From: Plectrocnemia conspersa
Taxonomy: Eukaryota; Arthropoda; Insecta; Trichoptera; Polycentropodidae
Direction of reading: 5' to 3'
Assembly (NCBI GenBank): GCA_009617715.1
Contig: VTFK01000470.1
Span: 1-64,000, forward strand
DNA length: 64,000 bases
Shown: piece after piece, positions 47,016-59,080 of the stretch
Layout: each line of letters begins with the position of its first letter
Numbering within the stretch: position 1 is the stretch's first letter
Notes under the pieces: model-generated
The model's input: only the letters and a program-made list of their open reading frames with translations
Told to the model about the DNA's origin: nothing
Databases searched by the model: none
Position numbers and translations under genes: made by a program

Positions 47016-48690
47016 TACTTTTGTGATTACCTATTTTATAAAAATATCTTACCTATTTTGTCGAATATATTTTATTACAAATTTTTTCACTGAAAATGTA
47101 TGCGTTAAGGACATTTTAAAATCTTTAAATATAATTTGTAGTGCATAATTAATGATTAAATTTTAAATTGAAACAATAGCTTGTAATTTGGCAAAAATCT
47201 TTATTAATAATTTACCTAAATAATTTTCGTAACTAATTATTATCTTTTGTTATCTTTCAGAAAGCTTTCGAATATAGCTAGATTTTTATAAATAAAAAAA
47301 ATATAATTAGTGTTCTGTAGTTCTATCTATTTTTATCCAAATAACCTTGAAATTAACTAATCAGTCAAAAAATATAAATTGAGTGTCTGCTCTTTATTTT
47401 GCGTGATAATTGCCAAATCATTGAAAAGTTGCAGATTGGTTGATACCTGTCATAATATCTCTGGTATTTTATTACAAGTTAATCTTGAATCTTTAGGATA
47501 TCAGCGTCTTTTAAAAACCATTTTTGGCGGTTTTGAATATCAATGAATCTATTTCTTACACATTATAAATGTTTTCTGTGGCCTATATTCCATTATAGCT
47601 TTAATAATGTTGTTTTTGTCCATATTTAAGAAATCACAAAATTCTTTAAATCAAAAATTTTTTTTTTGATTTGTTTTAAATAAAGTTATTAAAGAAATTA
47701 TTAATATTTTGATTAAATAAACATAAGTTATGCGTTATGTATTGGAAATATTTCAGTGCCGAATATTTTAATAATTTATCACTTAATTACTAATAATAAT
47801 ACTTGGCTCGAGTTTTTATATATTATAACGATATTCATACGCGAGATTAAAAAAAATCTAGAAAAACTGTATCTGTGATGATTGGTCAAAATTATAATTA
47901 ATTCTGATCTCCCAGACACATTAAAATTAAAAAAACTTAAGTGTCTACATGAAAATAGTTTTTCATGTATTATTTATTAACTCATTGCTGGTTTATCGTG
48001 CTAATTTTATAATATATTTAATCTTAATATTATATATACTTATTATTTTCCTCTTATGTAATAATTGCAAAAGTCGATTAATTCAATTTTTAACTCTCAG
48101 AGATGAGATATTAAGTTTAATAGCTATCTTACGATAAATCAAAATTTTATAAAAGTATTATAATTATAAACGAACTTATTGATGGCGTCAATCTTATATT
48201 ACATATTTCAAGACAACAATATGCTTATTACAATTGATTACTAGCGATTTGACATTTTTTACTTTAAATATCTAATTCGCTTTGCCTTCGCCCTGAAAAT
48301 AAATAAGTTACAATAATGTCATGTTATCTAAAACACTTATTTTTTATTATGTCATTATGCTTCAAAACACTGTTAATGTAAATAAAACTAAAAATAAAAT
48401 TAATTAAATCTCCCTAAATCTTTCAATATAAAAACTTATTCTTTACATTTAATTAAAAATTAAATTGAAAGAAATGTTTTATCTTATTAATTAAGTTATT
48501 ATATAATTTAATATTAAGATGAATGGCCTTATTTTATTGAAAAATATTGAATGCTTTTTGTTTACTTATTCTTTGTTTGTTTATATTAAAGATTAAATAG
48601 ATATGGCTGATTTATAATTGTATTTAAAATGGTTATATTACATAAATGTCTTAAACGTAAGAAAATTATTTTACATATCTCAACGACCTT
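47016..48690. other. AT-rich spacer, 1.7 kb
   Basis: Includes an acceptor-like TTGTTATCTTTCAG near 47250-47263 without a usable frame after it, and a 62-codon hydrophobic plus frame (47949-48137). No supportable gene. Confidence 0.5.
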
Positions 48691-49350
48691 GAAAATTAAA
48701 TTGAGCGAGATATCCAACGCCACATATACATTTATATAATAAGCGTCCAAAGGTCATATTATGATATGCTAAACTTCCAAAGTTTCAACGTTATCGATTT
48801 AATACCCGACACACACTTCTACGTCATTCATTCAGAAGCAGAAGAAAGTCTATCGAAAGCTTTTCTATAACGTGATATACACATATGAGCTTTGTATGAT
48901 TTGAATATTAGTAATACTAGGGGTATTATAATATAAGTAATTATAGTGATTTTTTGAGTTAATCCAAGATGTTCCCAAACAGCCGGAGCAGTTTCAACGT
49001 ACAAGTGCATCGTTGACCGCCGAAGCCTTACTACCCCCGTAGGTGTGTTTTACGGTGGGCGTCTACCGAAAAGTTTGGCTGGGCGTGTCTTAAGTTTTCA
49101 TGAGCCAATCGCGAGCGGTGGGCGGTTTTTCACCCCCACTTCTCCAGCTTCTACCCCCCACTCCTCGGTGCCCACACTGACCACGCGATTCGCCGCGGCC
49201 TCGACGTTTTCTATTTTTACTTCAGAGCTTTTTCAGCGAATTGGCTCGCGAGCTTTTACGTAATACATGAGAGCTTTCATCGCGTGAATGCGACACACGT
49301 AGTACGCATGTGCGTCATACGGTTTTAATTGTAACGTATTATTTTGGTTT
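48691..49350. other. GC-enriched island 30
   Basis: Weakly enriched at 48700-48850 and strongly at 48960-49265. The 72-codon plus frame (49045-49263) begins at a non-standard start and is Ser/Thr/Pro-rich, unrecognised. It also contains the small minus frame listed next. Confidence 0.35.
48828..49010 (-). CDS. Possible 60-residue single-pass membrane microprotein
   Basis: This ATG frame has A at -3 (TCAACGATG). The product starts MHLYVETAPAVWEHLG. It has one hydrophobic segment at about residues 20-36 (ITIITYIIIPLVLLIF), then a basic tail (KSYKAHMC, RYRKAF) and ends SSASE. The profile of short N-terminus, one membrane span and basic cytosolic tail is more protein-like than the other small frames here. 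I do not recognise it and no homology was testable. A chance frame remains quite possible. Confidence 0.25.
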   Translation of the reverse strand: MHLYVETAPAVWEHLGLTQKITIITYIIIPLVLLIFKSYKAHMCISRYRKAFDRLSSASE

Positions 49351-50010
49351 TGTACGTATATTTAGAAAATGGTTAAGCGATCAATGAAATGGCCTGGGGT
49401 TGCGTAAAAGGATTTTCATGTACACTGTATTATAAATAAAATATCTTATATGTTTTAAAAAATAGTTGTGTATATATTATATGCAATAAAGCTCATTTAT
49501 GCAACATTTTAAAGTTAGTATTTATTAGATCTCTAATTATTTGGCTGATAAGCTAGAACAATATCGACTCGAAAGAAAAAATCAATCCCAAGAAAAATCC
49601 TGTGTGGGAAGTGTTGCTAGATTAGAGAATAACTGACTGCCTAATGTGTTAAAGTTAATAAGCAGAACTATATCTATCATTTAATTATTAAGAAAATGTA
49701 GAGCTTAGTGATTAAAATTGCATTTAAGTAAAGTTAATAGCTTTTCTTATTGAATAGATTTTCAAATATCGTCGCTTGAAAATATATATGCATGAAGACT
49801 GAAAAGATTTCTTTAGTTATTTTGACTTATGTATATCATGAAAGAACGTTGAAAGTAAAAACTGGAATCTCTTTTAAGATGTGTAAAGAACATTAAAATA
49901 ATAATGAAGAAGTCTCGTCGAAGACATTTATAAAGATCATGAAAGAATATATTACATTTTTCAAAACGTGTTCAAGTTAATCAATATACGCTTTGAGTTA
50001 TTTACGATTG
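49351..50010. other. AT-rich spacer
   Basis: No feature seen. Confidence 0.6.
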
Positions 50011-50600
50011 TCGGATCGCTGACGCAGCGAACTGAAGACATAAAACGAGCAGTTTTGCCAACTCCTACTTTTGCATGGTACTTACGCACTTGTACACACA
50101 TACATATGCATATATAATACACACATACAGAGGCGTAAGAAGCAACAGGACCGTCTGCCAACTTGGCACGTCGCTAATCCGCAAAACCCGGCACCGACAA
50201 TAATAAACAAGTTCTCAACGTTTTGCAAGTTATGAACCGTGGAGCATCGACTTTTTCTCTCGTCGTCACTCTGAAGTTTGCCGACCCCGGCGGTCGAGTG
50301 TAAAAATGTGGGCCGAAGTCTCAGGCAGCCTCGAAGTTGGCGAGTGGTGGGGAGGACATTGAAATTAAACTCGTTTCAAATTAAAATTGCCAAAGTTTCC
50401 CGGCAAGCCGATGCGGCCAACTTTCGGTCTGCGAACTTTTGTTTGTGACAAAAACCATAAAAAAACTTTCTGACGAAGGTCATTTTTATGCGCGCGAAAA
50501 GTGGGTGAAAGTGGCCAACGGACGAAAAGAGTTTTCATTCTGATGCCAAAGTCACCTGCTTATACTACGTCATCAAAATATTAAACTTTTAACAACTTTA
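50011..50600. other. GC-rich island 31 with repeated AAGTTT/AACTTT words
   Basis: About 590 bp. In 50270-50530 the words AAGTTTG, AAAGTTTCCC, AACTTTCGG and AAACTTTCTG recur on both strands, often next to GCCGA/CGGC. No long open frame in the core. Candidate enhancer-like conserved element. Confidence 0.45.
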
Positions 50601-51240
50601 AACTAGATTTGGCTGCAATTGGTAACATTTAGGTGTTTCAAAGTATTTCGAAGGGAAAAAAACGCCAAAAATAAATTATTATAGAATGTCTAGTCAACTT
50701 TAATTTAAAACTAGTGAAGCATTTCTAAATGAAATTTTGTGAAACTCTGTATTTAGAAAAATAATAGTTCGCATCTAGACATACTATATTGGCAAAGAAA
50801 CATATTTTTTGAGCACATGTTTTGGTTTATAATTAAAAAATAATAGTACGTAATCTTGATGGTTAGTACCAAAAAGTGGTGAGCGTAAATAGAACCATAC
50901 AATAAGTGATTGTTTTCTGCAGTAAGAGTTATAGATATTTTTTTTTCGTTACGTTGTACAAAATATAAAAGGGATATATCGCCGAAGTTTGCAATAAAGA
51001 TTTATATACAGTACGTGTATCACTTTACAATTTATTGTCGTTCTGTACGATACGCCAATTTGTAGCTTCCTTGAATATGATTTCATTTTCTCGAATCTCA
51101 GAGAAGCGAAGTACCTCTCGTTGTAGGAGAGAATTCAAAGAAAATTTCTAAAATATATTTACAAGAGTGAATAGGATTCGTATCCGTATTTGTATTTAAG
51201 TGCCTTGTTTTAGGAGCATTGAGATAAAAATCATTGCATA
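50601..51240. other. AT-rich spacer
   Basis: No feature seen. Confidence 0.6.
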
Positions 51241-51480
51241 CTCGGCTTAACGTTTTCTTATTAAAACCCTTTTTTTAGAAGTAGTGTCAAAAATTCGGCA
51301 GTATTCGGTGATTTTTAGCTGCAAACTTTAAAGTGCCACATAGTCGTGATTGTGTCCCTTATTCTTGACTGTGGCGGCCAGAACGTTAAGGCTTAAATAC
51401 GCTCTTCTTGGAGAGCTATCTAGCTTCTCAACAAGCTTGCCAAACACAAAAATATTTTCGACCAGAGCTATGAAGAGTTG
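51241..51480 (-). other. GC-enriched block with a 54-codon minus frame
   Basis: On the minus strand a frame is open from about 51505 to a stop near 51335. It reads VFGKLVEKLDSSPRRAYL and continues to KGHNHDYVAL. Its composition is protein-like, but the family is unknown and no ATG is well placed. It could be a scrap of a retroelement or a noncoding element. Confidence 0.2.
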
Positions 51481-51670
51481 AAAAAATTTTTATTGGATGG
51501 TGCTTATATATTTTAGGCGTTCATTATATTATTTTTGTATTTAATAATATATATTATTAAAATTCAACATTTTATGTGAATCTTAAAATATTGTGTGTAC
51601 CGCATGTTTGGGTTTATGTATTGTATAAGTGTGCATGTGAAATGTAAAAGTAAAACTTGTTTATATAATG

Positions 51671-51745
51671 CCTAACATGACGCATTAGGGAAACCTGTCA
51701 AGTCGTGATGGTCAGATTTATATAATAAAATAATTATTAGTATTT
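51671..51745 (+). repeat. Dispersed repeat copy B
   Basis: GAAACCTGTCAAGTCGTGATGG and GTCAGATTTATATAATAAAAT match the reverse complement of 26806-26870. The class is unknown, probably an old SINE or DNA-transposon end. Confidence 0.7.
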
Positions 51746-52929
51746 CAAAGTTTGGTCCTTAGATAATATTTTTTGAATTTATGTATACACCTTGATGCTT
51801 TGGTGGATTCATAAAAATTGTATTTAGAAGAAAGAACAATATTATTATGTTTTTTGCAATGTGGCATAAAAACTGATAATAATAAATGTTTTGTTATTAT
51901 ATTTGCAACATTTTGCACAAAATGATAAAAAAAAACATTATTTGAAAATTTATATAATATTATTTAAATTGAAAACCTTAGAGTTGTTTTTGTAATTTTT
52001 TTAACAAGTTTTATTTTGCATTTCCTAGCAAAAAATCCACAAAATAAAAGTTGTAAGTCTATATTAGATACTCTAAATATTTTTAGATCTAGGACTCTAA
52101 AATCTAAAAAATATATTTCTAGTTGATATATGTAAAGAATGATCCAACTTCAGTTTTCAATTTTGAGGAAAATAAACACACAAATTTAAAGAATTTTTTT
52201 TATTTATTAATCGAACATTTGATACGATATCTTAAACCCTTCCACCGCGGCTGATATTTTTGCGCACCACTTTTTAATTTGTGAGACACACCTATTTATT
52301 CCATTTATTTTTATATAATATGGTTCAATAAATTCAAGTAATTTACAGCCCTAAATTATACTAAGAAACATAATTAGGCTTAAAGGTTTATGGCACCTTT
52401 AGTTTTGATTTGATTTGATTATGATTTTTTTACAACCAAATAAAGGACAAACAAATAAAAATTAAATAGATAAAAAAGAAATAGAACTTGTGTCACCATA
52501 TAAAGTTTTTAGTTTAAAAAAACATTTAATATGGACCATTATGTCAAAAGTGTTTGAAAAACCTCTGTTAAAGATATTAAACCCCATAATATAATAGATA
52601 AATAATAAAAACCAGACATCAAGCTTGGCTTCAGTGAAAAACTTGTAATAATAAACCAAATACACTAAATTTCCAACTTAATTGAAAAAGCACTAGAAAT
52701 GAGGTTTGTTTAACCGTTTTTCTAAATGTAGCATAAATCTTTAATGAGGAGAGGCACAGATAAATTTTTGATATACAAATAAGAACAATGTTGCTCAAAA
52801 AATATGCAGATATATGAAGACATTTATTATAGATAGAGTATTTTAAATAAAACAAATACATAGATATTCTGAACTAAATACGAAAAGAATTTCTGTGTCT
52901 AGTGTTGCTGTATATTTGTATCTGTTGTA
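51746..52929. other. AT-rich spacer, 1.2 kb
   Basis: Minus frames of 67 and 76 codons (52462-52861) are Phe/Leu/Tyr-rich, as AT-rich DNA gives. No feature supported. Confidence 0.5.
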
Positions 52930-52948
52930 TATTTAGAACATTCCAGAG

Positions 52949-53367
52949 CTAAGCAATGACGCTGACGATACTGCTATAATGGCAACAGGTGACAATTATG
53001 AAGAAGTGACAGTAAAGTTTCAAAAAGCCGGCAAAAAATATGTGACTGTTATATGTGACAAATTAATCCAGCATATAAAAGTTGCCACTATAAACCAATA
53101 TATACATATAAAAAGGCTGAAGGGTTGCACAAGCAATTTCAATATCGAAATCATACAAAGGTTTTAAAATAAAGTATTAAGAGACGTTTTTAACGCCCAT
53201 TGGTACATAAAAAAGTATGATCTCTACAATGATCTAAATATGAACAAAGAAATATATGCAAAAAAGGATGCAGAAGCATATGAAAGACGTCTTCTTTATC
53301 ATGTCAACGTTGGGAAATCCTGCTCGTTGATAACACTGAGCTAGTAAAAGGACTTAAAAAAACATAA
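52949..53367 (+). pseudogene. Jockey-type non-LTR retrotransposon remnant
   Basis: The plus frame reads SNDADDTAIMATGD with the ADD active site at 52961-52969 (family FADDTAILA), then YIHIKRLKGC and FNIEIIQ. After a TAA at 53166-53168 and a deletion of the intervening region it continues LRDVFNAHWYIKKYDLYNDL and YERRLLYHVNV (53174-53310). A last frame change gives LLVDNTELVKGLKKT and TAA at 53365-53367. The N-A-WY-----L--DL block and LLDNTEL-RRLKR end are typical of Jockey ORF2 C-termini, so the 3' end of the coding region is present. Confidence 0.9.
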
Positions 53368-53915
53368 CTATTGAAATTAATTCAGTAAAAAATTCTATAA
53401 AGAGCTAGTGAATGTTGACACATGAGCAAAGTAACATAATTTATTGCAAACTAAAGAAAATCATTGGGTGAAATCTTTTATATAAATATATTGCTCATCA
53501 GCTTAGGTTACAATTAAACATCCTATTAGTATATAAGCTAGGCTTTAAAGGTATGTGTTTAAGATTCTATATAATATTACATTTACAAACACATACGCAA
53601 CAAAACAAAGCACGGTGAAATTAAAAAAAATATGTTTTTTCACGTTAATTTATGAGACAAGCGTTTTTTATATATTATATGTAAATGGTACAAATCTTGT
53701 AAAATGTAATCTTGTATTAGCTTACAATATCATTTCTTTTAATTTGCTGAAAAACTAAGGCTGAACCTGAATTAAACCTAACTGGCAATCTGATTAGAAC
53801 GTATGATTATATTTAACTAATTAGATTTAAATAGTTCGTAACAAAAATCGTTGTATGCGTTTTTATATAATAAAAGTAGCAAGTTTTAATCATTTTTTAT
53901 TAAGTTAAGGATCTC
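53368..53915. other. AT-rich spacer
   Basis: A 67-codon plus frame (53555-53758) is unrecognised. No other feature. Confidence 0.55.
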
Positions 53916-54330
53916 TCTAAAGAGACGCTGTTTACCAGACGCCACTGTTTGAGGAAGTTTGACACGATATCAAGTTCTGGAAACTATTGCGGAACGCAAA
54001 CTGCTGTTGTACGAATAATGTCTTTGCTTTAACATAACACAATGACAGTTAGTTTAAAATGACGTCTTGAAAATAACGCGTCGGCAGAGATTAGACAGAA
54101 AGGCATAAGAAAATCTCTTATAGATCGCAGACCCTCTCTAGAGTTGGCAATAAATACGTTTCTAGAAGCATAATCTGCGATGGCTCTGTTTACGGGGGTC
54201 GCTTATCTAAATCGGTCGTACAATAAAACTGTTTGTGTGCGGTCAGCTATGTTATGTTACGTCCGAAATCCAACCCCAAAGAATGGAGTGTAAGATAAGA
54301 AATTCAATTTTAGAATTCAAAGCTCGAGTT
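53916..54330. other. GC-enriched island 32
   Basis: About 410 bp without a long open frame. Candidate noncoding element. Confidence 0.35.
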
Positions 54331-54525
54331 GATATGAGACATGGATTATAAAAAAATACAAATTTAACTTTTTGAATATTGTGCAGAATTAAAAACTCTC
54401 TGCATTTTTAATATTGTAATACTAAAAAAAAAATACCAATAATTTCACTAATTAAAAAAGAGGTTTTTATTGTTTAATACGCTTATATAATATTTAAGTA
54501 TGTATGTTAAAATGGCTACTGAATA

Positions 54526-54920
54526 CTCATTTCATCGAGTTGATTTAAGTGTTGGTTAGTCCTCTCTCTATGCAAACTTTGCGCATATACCGAGAGGTAA
54601 AAATCTGGCTCACATGTGTCCGTTTAATATCCTCTCCTCTCGGCTGAAAACTAATGTCGTCCTGTTATAACGTATTAAGGCCCAATGGCCCGAAAAAGTT
54701 TCGCCGGCACTAATATGAGGCCTATTTGTGCTGATGGCTTATCATTAACGTTTATCGTCGTGCAATCTGTGCAATGCGGACATAAACATCGGAGGAAAAA
54801 CTTTGACGGAAAACTTATCTCCACTATTAATGATGCGACGTGGGGTAGATCCGAGATACACATTAGCGCCAGACGCAAGAGCGAGAGAGAGAGAGGTAGT
54901 GTATCTAAATATACGACGTA
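54526..54920. other. GC-rich island 33 with GAGA run
   Basis: The plus frame of 109 codons (54685-55014) and the minus frame of 67 codons overlap and are unrecognised. A GAGAGAGAGAGAG run at about 54883-54894 is a strong GAGA-factor-type motif. Candidate regulatory element. Confidence 0.4.
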
Positions 54921-55130
54921 TACGCAGCGATTAAAAAATATTATTTTAGTTAGGTTTATAAAAAATAATAAATCTAGAATAAGTAAATATTGTGTCTTAA
55001 CAATTTTAATTTAAAATAAATAAAGAATATTAGAACAGCGAAAAGAGCAATTATTTAAAAGGTCAATGAATATACTATACGAATACGTATATATGTATAT
55101 ACAAATACGCATCTAAACATTAACCTTTTA
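54921..55130. other. AT-rich spacer
   Basis: No feature seen. Confidence 0.6.
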
Positions 55131-55490
55131 TGCGAAATTCTAAAACAGGGGTCGAGTCTAAGTGCCAATGTCAACACACATTCCAAAGGTACCTTATCCC
55201 GAAAGTCCTGCCAGGAGAGCATTAGCGTCCCTCGTGCCGCTGACCAGTAAGATCCCTGTAAAGCAATTAGCGCCGGCCTAATGTGTCTGAACCACCCCAT
55301 TGTAGGTCCATCTTACGTCCAGAATCGTTCCCGTCGACCGCATTATGAGCCTCAGTAATCTGCAGCCAAGAATCAAAACGGCTGCTCGGATCCTACTAAT
55401 AGCGCTCTGTTGGGAGCCTTTCAAATCGGTTGACTTATTTGCATTACACGTGATGGTGTTGATGGACTTTCAAAGGGTTAGGGGATGACT
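55131..55490. other. GC-rich island 34
   Basis: About 360 bp. The 81-codon minus frame (55055-55300) is unrecognised. Candidate noncoding element. Confidence 0.4.
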
Positions 55491-55890
55491 ATAATAATAT
55501 TTTAGGAGTGTGATTTGAGACAGCAATATTTCGTTATTCATCATATAGCGTTTATTTGAAAAACTTTTTTCTAAGCCAGTAGTCTAACCTTGAGTATTTA
55601 TTCAAATTAAATTATAACCCCGTCTTATATAAAGTTAGTATGGTATCTTGCATCACGGTATGAATATGAATTTCCATACTTATTAAATTACATAACATAA
55701 ACTAACATGCAATAAAAAATCTGAATAAAATTAATTTATTTATATATTAGTAACATTTTCTATCAAAAAGACGTCAAACTACTTTCTATAATCACATATT
55801 TCAAAGGCATATACATTATTAATTATAGTTTATTTTGCAAAATAGTAAATCAAAAGTTAAAAAAACTTACATATTATACATATACACTCC
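55491..55890. other. AT-rich spacer
   Basis: No feature seen. Confidence 0.6.
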
Positions 55891-56130
55891 CATCTTCCCC
55901 ATAGATGATTAATCAGAAGGTCTTGGACCCGTGACCCTTCGCCGCCCACGGGCTAACATTATCAATATGAATAATTCAGATAGCGTCTTATACAATGTCT
56001 TACATCCGGAATTAATTATTTACGTCTGCAGGGTGTTTACAAGTGGGCGGTGGTAGCAGAGGGCTGAGACATGTGTAAGTGAATACTAAACCATCCTTTA
56101 GTGGGAATAGTGGGCTATTCGCGAGTTTGG
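55891..56130. other. GC-enriched island 35
   Basis: About 240 bp with no open frame of note. GATTTTCAGGTAACAC at about 56130-56145 brings an acceptor and donor together but with a poor pyrimidine tract. Candidate noncoding element. Confidence 0.3.
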
Positions 56131-57860
56131 ATTTTCAGGTAACACTGATTTAAAAAAAAAATTGGTAATGTATGTGTGGGACCTAGCAGCTTACTAAAAA
56201 AATACATACAACAAGAAAAACATATCAAAATAATTATTATTTAAAAAAAATACTAGATCACATATTATATTACATATTTCACTTTGTTTCATATATATTT
56301 TTATTATTATTTATATATTTTAACTGTGATATATTTTTTTTATTCATGAGTAAAATATTTTTTTAAGAACAGACATCCCTCGTTAAGTAGTTGCACAAAG
56401 CTTTGCATATATACACAACAAATGTTTGGGGCTGACCTCCTACCTGGGCTGTCACGAGTGATAACCGCGATCGGGTAAATCGGTGCGAAGCTATTATTGA
56501 ACATCAGCAGCACAAATAAATGTAATGTATAGAGAATATCAGGAATGTGGAAGGAAAGAGAGATATTGGGTTATCACCTTAATATATTATATACTTAAGA
56601 AACACTCCCACAAATAAAACAAAAGTAGCATTATTTTCTGAATAAAAAAGTCACGTTCTTTTTTTTGTCTCTATAAGAGAAAAAACGAAGCATTTATATA
56701 TGAAGCTGCTGCACTCTCAATATGTAGCAAAGCTATACAACGCTCTGTCGTATGTGTTTTAAATAATAAATCGGTTAACCCAGTTACAATATCTCTGAAC
56801 GTGTATTTTTTAAAAATATAAAGTAATTGAACTTTATAAATATTATTGTACATATTTTTTTTAAGTTTTATGTGTTTATTTATATTTTTATACTTGATAT
56901 TTTTATAGCTTTGTTTGCGTCTGAAGAATTCAGTCGTATCCTAAAATAGAGTTGAACTGTAAATTTTAGACGCCGTAGCTAAACCAGGGTTGATGTGCAA
57001 AACAAAACTCCGTGGCGTAACTCTAATTAGTAATTAGATGCAGGAGTAACTGTTTGAAGTAAATTCCAATACAAAGATTTGTTGGTTTAATTAAAGTTTA
57101 AACATATGGAGATTTGCCATTTCATTCGTTAATGCAATAAAATAAATATCATTTGCATTTTTGTTTATTGCGCTTTTAACGCGTGTTAAAAATAGTTGTT
57201 TTTATAGCCTATACGTTTATTTTAATAATGATTTATTATGTCGGCCCCTACAAATTTATTTAAAATCATTGATTAATAAAAGTACTGCGAAAAATGATAA
57301 TCACTGCGGCAAGGGTACAAATACATTTTGAAGTGATTCTGTTGTAAATAAATAAAAATATGATAAATATGGAATTAAAAAAAGAATTTAAATGAAAATA
57401 TATTGCAAAATAGCTTAATTAATCGTGTTTAATTTTTTTAAATAAATTAAACTAATGTTAACTTATTTAACCTAAAACTTAAAACAGATTTTGTTTTATT
57501 ATTAGTTTTAAATTTATGCATCAATAAGATTATTATTTAATTTTCATAGATATTTAATTATATTTATACAATAATTTTATATAATATTAATATAATAATA
57601 TATCATCAGATTTGCTTTTTAGAAACTTTTGAATACTCTCCTTCAATTTATCAATCAATATAATATAAATAAATAAATTTTAATAACAGTATAAAATAAA
57701 TACTTTACTAAAGAAAAATAAAGCATAATATTTTATTTTTGCATTTATAATAAATAAAAATATAAATTTACAACATGAAACATTTTTATAAAAAATAAAA
57801 AAAATAACACCGCCTAATCTCTCAGAATGTATAAATATACACCTGATGTTATAAATAAAA
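56131..57860. other. AT-rich spacer, 1.7 kb
   Basis: A small balanced block at 56425-56505 interrupts it. A 60-codon minus frame (56671-56853) is unrecognised. Nothing else seen. Confidence 0.5.
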
Positions 57861-58340
57861 ATAAATTGATATATCTTCCCTACTCAATTAGATGTTTTGT
57901 GAAGTACCGAGATTGAAAGGAAGCCTTGCTCCATACAAGTCTAATATCCACACCGACCCTTGTCCCTTTCTCGCGTCCGAAGTCAACTTTATCAATGTGT
58001 ATCAAGTGTATCAGAAGGAGCTGCCGATACCGCGAGCTGGACCACATCACAGGCCAACAAGTAACAAGACGCGAACTTCTCTCTCTCCAAAGGACCACAT
58101 ACAAATGTGAAACTTAATTCCGTTTCTGCGGCGTTCGCACAAGTTTTCGCCGCCGAGGTAGCCGTGGCGTGGCGGTTCGCAAAGTTGTCGGAACGGGGTG
58201 GGGTCTCGAATGTTGACAAACAGACGACATGGTTCGCCAATCTCCTGCCTTCCGGGCGTATAAAGAGGACCGATTTCCTGGATTTATTGGTACAAGAACG
58301 GACCTTTCCTGCGCAAATGTATATAATATAAAGAGAGATT
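57861..58340. other. GC-rich island 36 with seven overlapping open frames
   Basis: Frames of 63-118 codons occur in at least four of six frames across 57880-58437, so no single one stands out. The longest, minus 57992-58348, is unrecognised. A TATA-like CGTATAAAGAGG sits at about 58258-58269. Candidate regulatory element; a promoter is possible but unsupported by any recognisable transcript. Confidence 0.35.
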
Positions 58341-58640
58341 GGACACATTTATGTATGTGGATAGAGACCACTTTGTATAAGGGGAAAATTGACGTTTCTA
58401 TCTTGGATGACAAAAAAAGTAAACAATAAAAGGTCACTTAGTGTTTTTGCTTAAAATGTTTCTCTCAAGAATACGCATTTTATTTCGCAATGTATATTAT
58501 ATCTGTATTTATTCTTTTAACTAGAGCAATTTAACTCTCTATCTATTGCATCTGCACACTTCTCGGACAATGTTGTTAGAGAGACATCTTCATACATATT
58601 ACTTATATCATATTTTTTTTAAACTTATGCGATATATTTT
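58341..58640. other. AT-rich spacer
   Basis: No feature seen. Confidence 0.6.
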
Positions 58641-59080
58641 ATCTCAGATTCTTGTAAATATTGCTTTTCAAAGTATCGTGTTCTCACCAATGCGATAAAA
58701 TAAGTTCTCTCAACTCCGGCAGCTTCAAAAAATATATTTTTATGCATGAATCGCCTATAATAATACAGCATAAGGAGTTAGATGTGGTTGTGAGTGTAAA
58801 GAGGGTTAGGGGTAGTAGTCCGAATATTGAAAATCAGAATCAATCAAACCCCGAGGCCGTAGGGGGAATAACAATGGCCAGTGGATGTATTGTCGCCAAT
58901 GCGTGTCGGAATGTTTGACACGGTCGGTGAGTTTTCCCAAATCTAGAATTCGAAATGTGCGCCATCGAGATGGTGGCCAAAGGTTACCGAGGGTTCCAAA
59001 ACTTTGCGTCGGATTCCTATTACTCTAGAACGCAAACTATTTTGGCCCTTCGATATATGCAGCCTTTAGGATTTGGGAAC
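58641..59080. other. GC-enriched island 37
   Basis: The plus frame of 85 codons (58661-58918) is unrecognised. The core at 58850-59010 includes AAAACTTTGCGTCGG. Candidate noncoding element. Confidence 0.35.

Noticed and set aside
57880..58437. Cluster of seven frames as a multi-exon gene
   Set aside because: Frames are open in at least four of six readings, so there is no coding asymmetry. The TATA-like word alone is not enough for a promoter.
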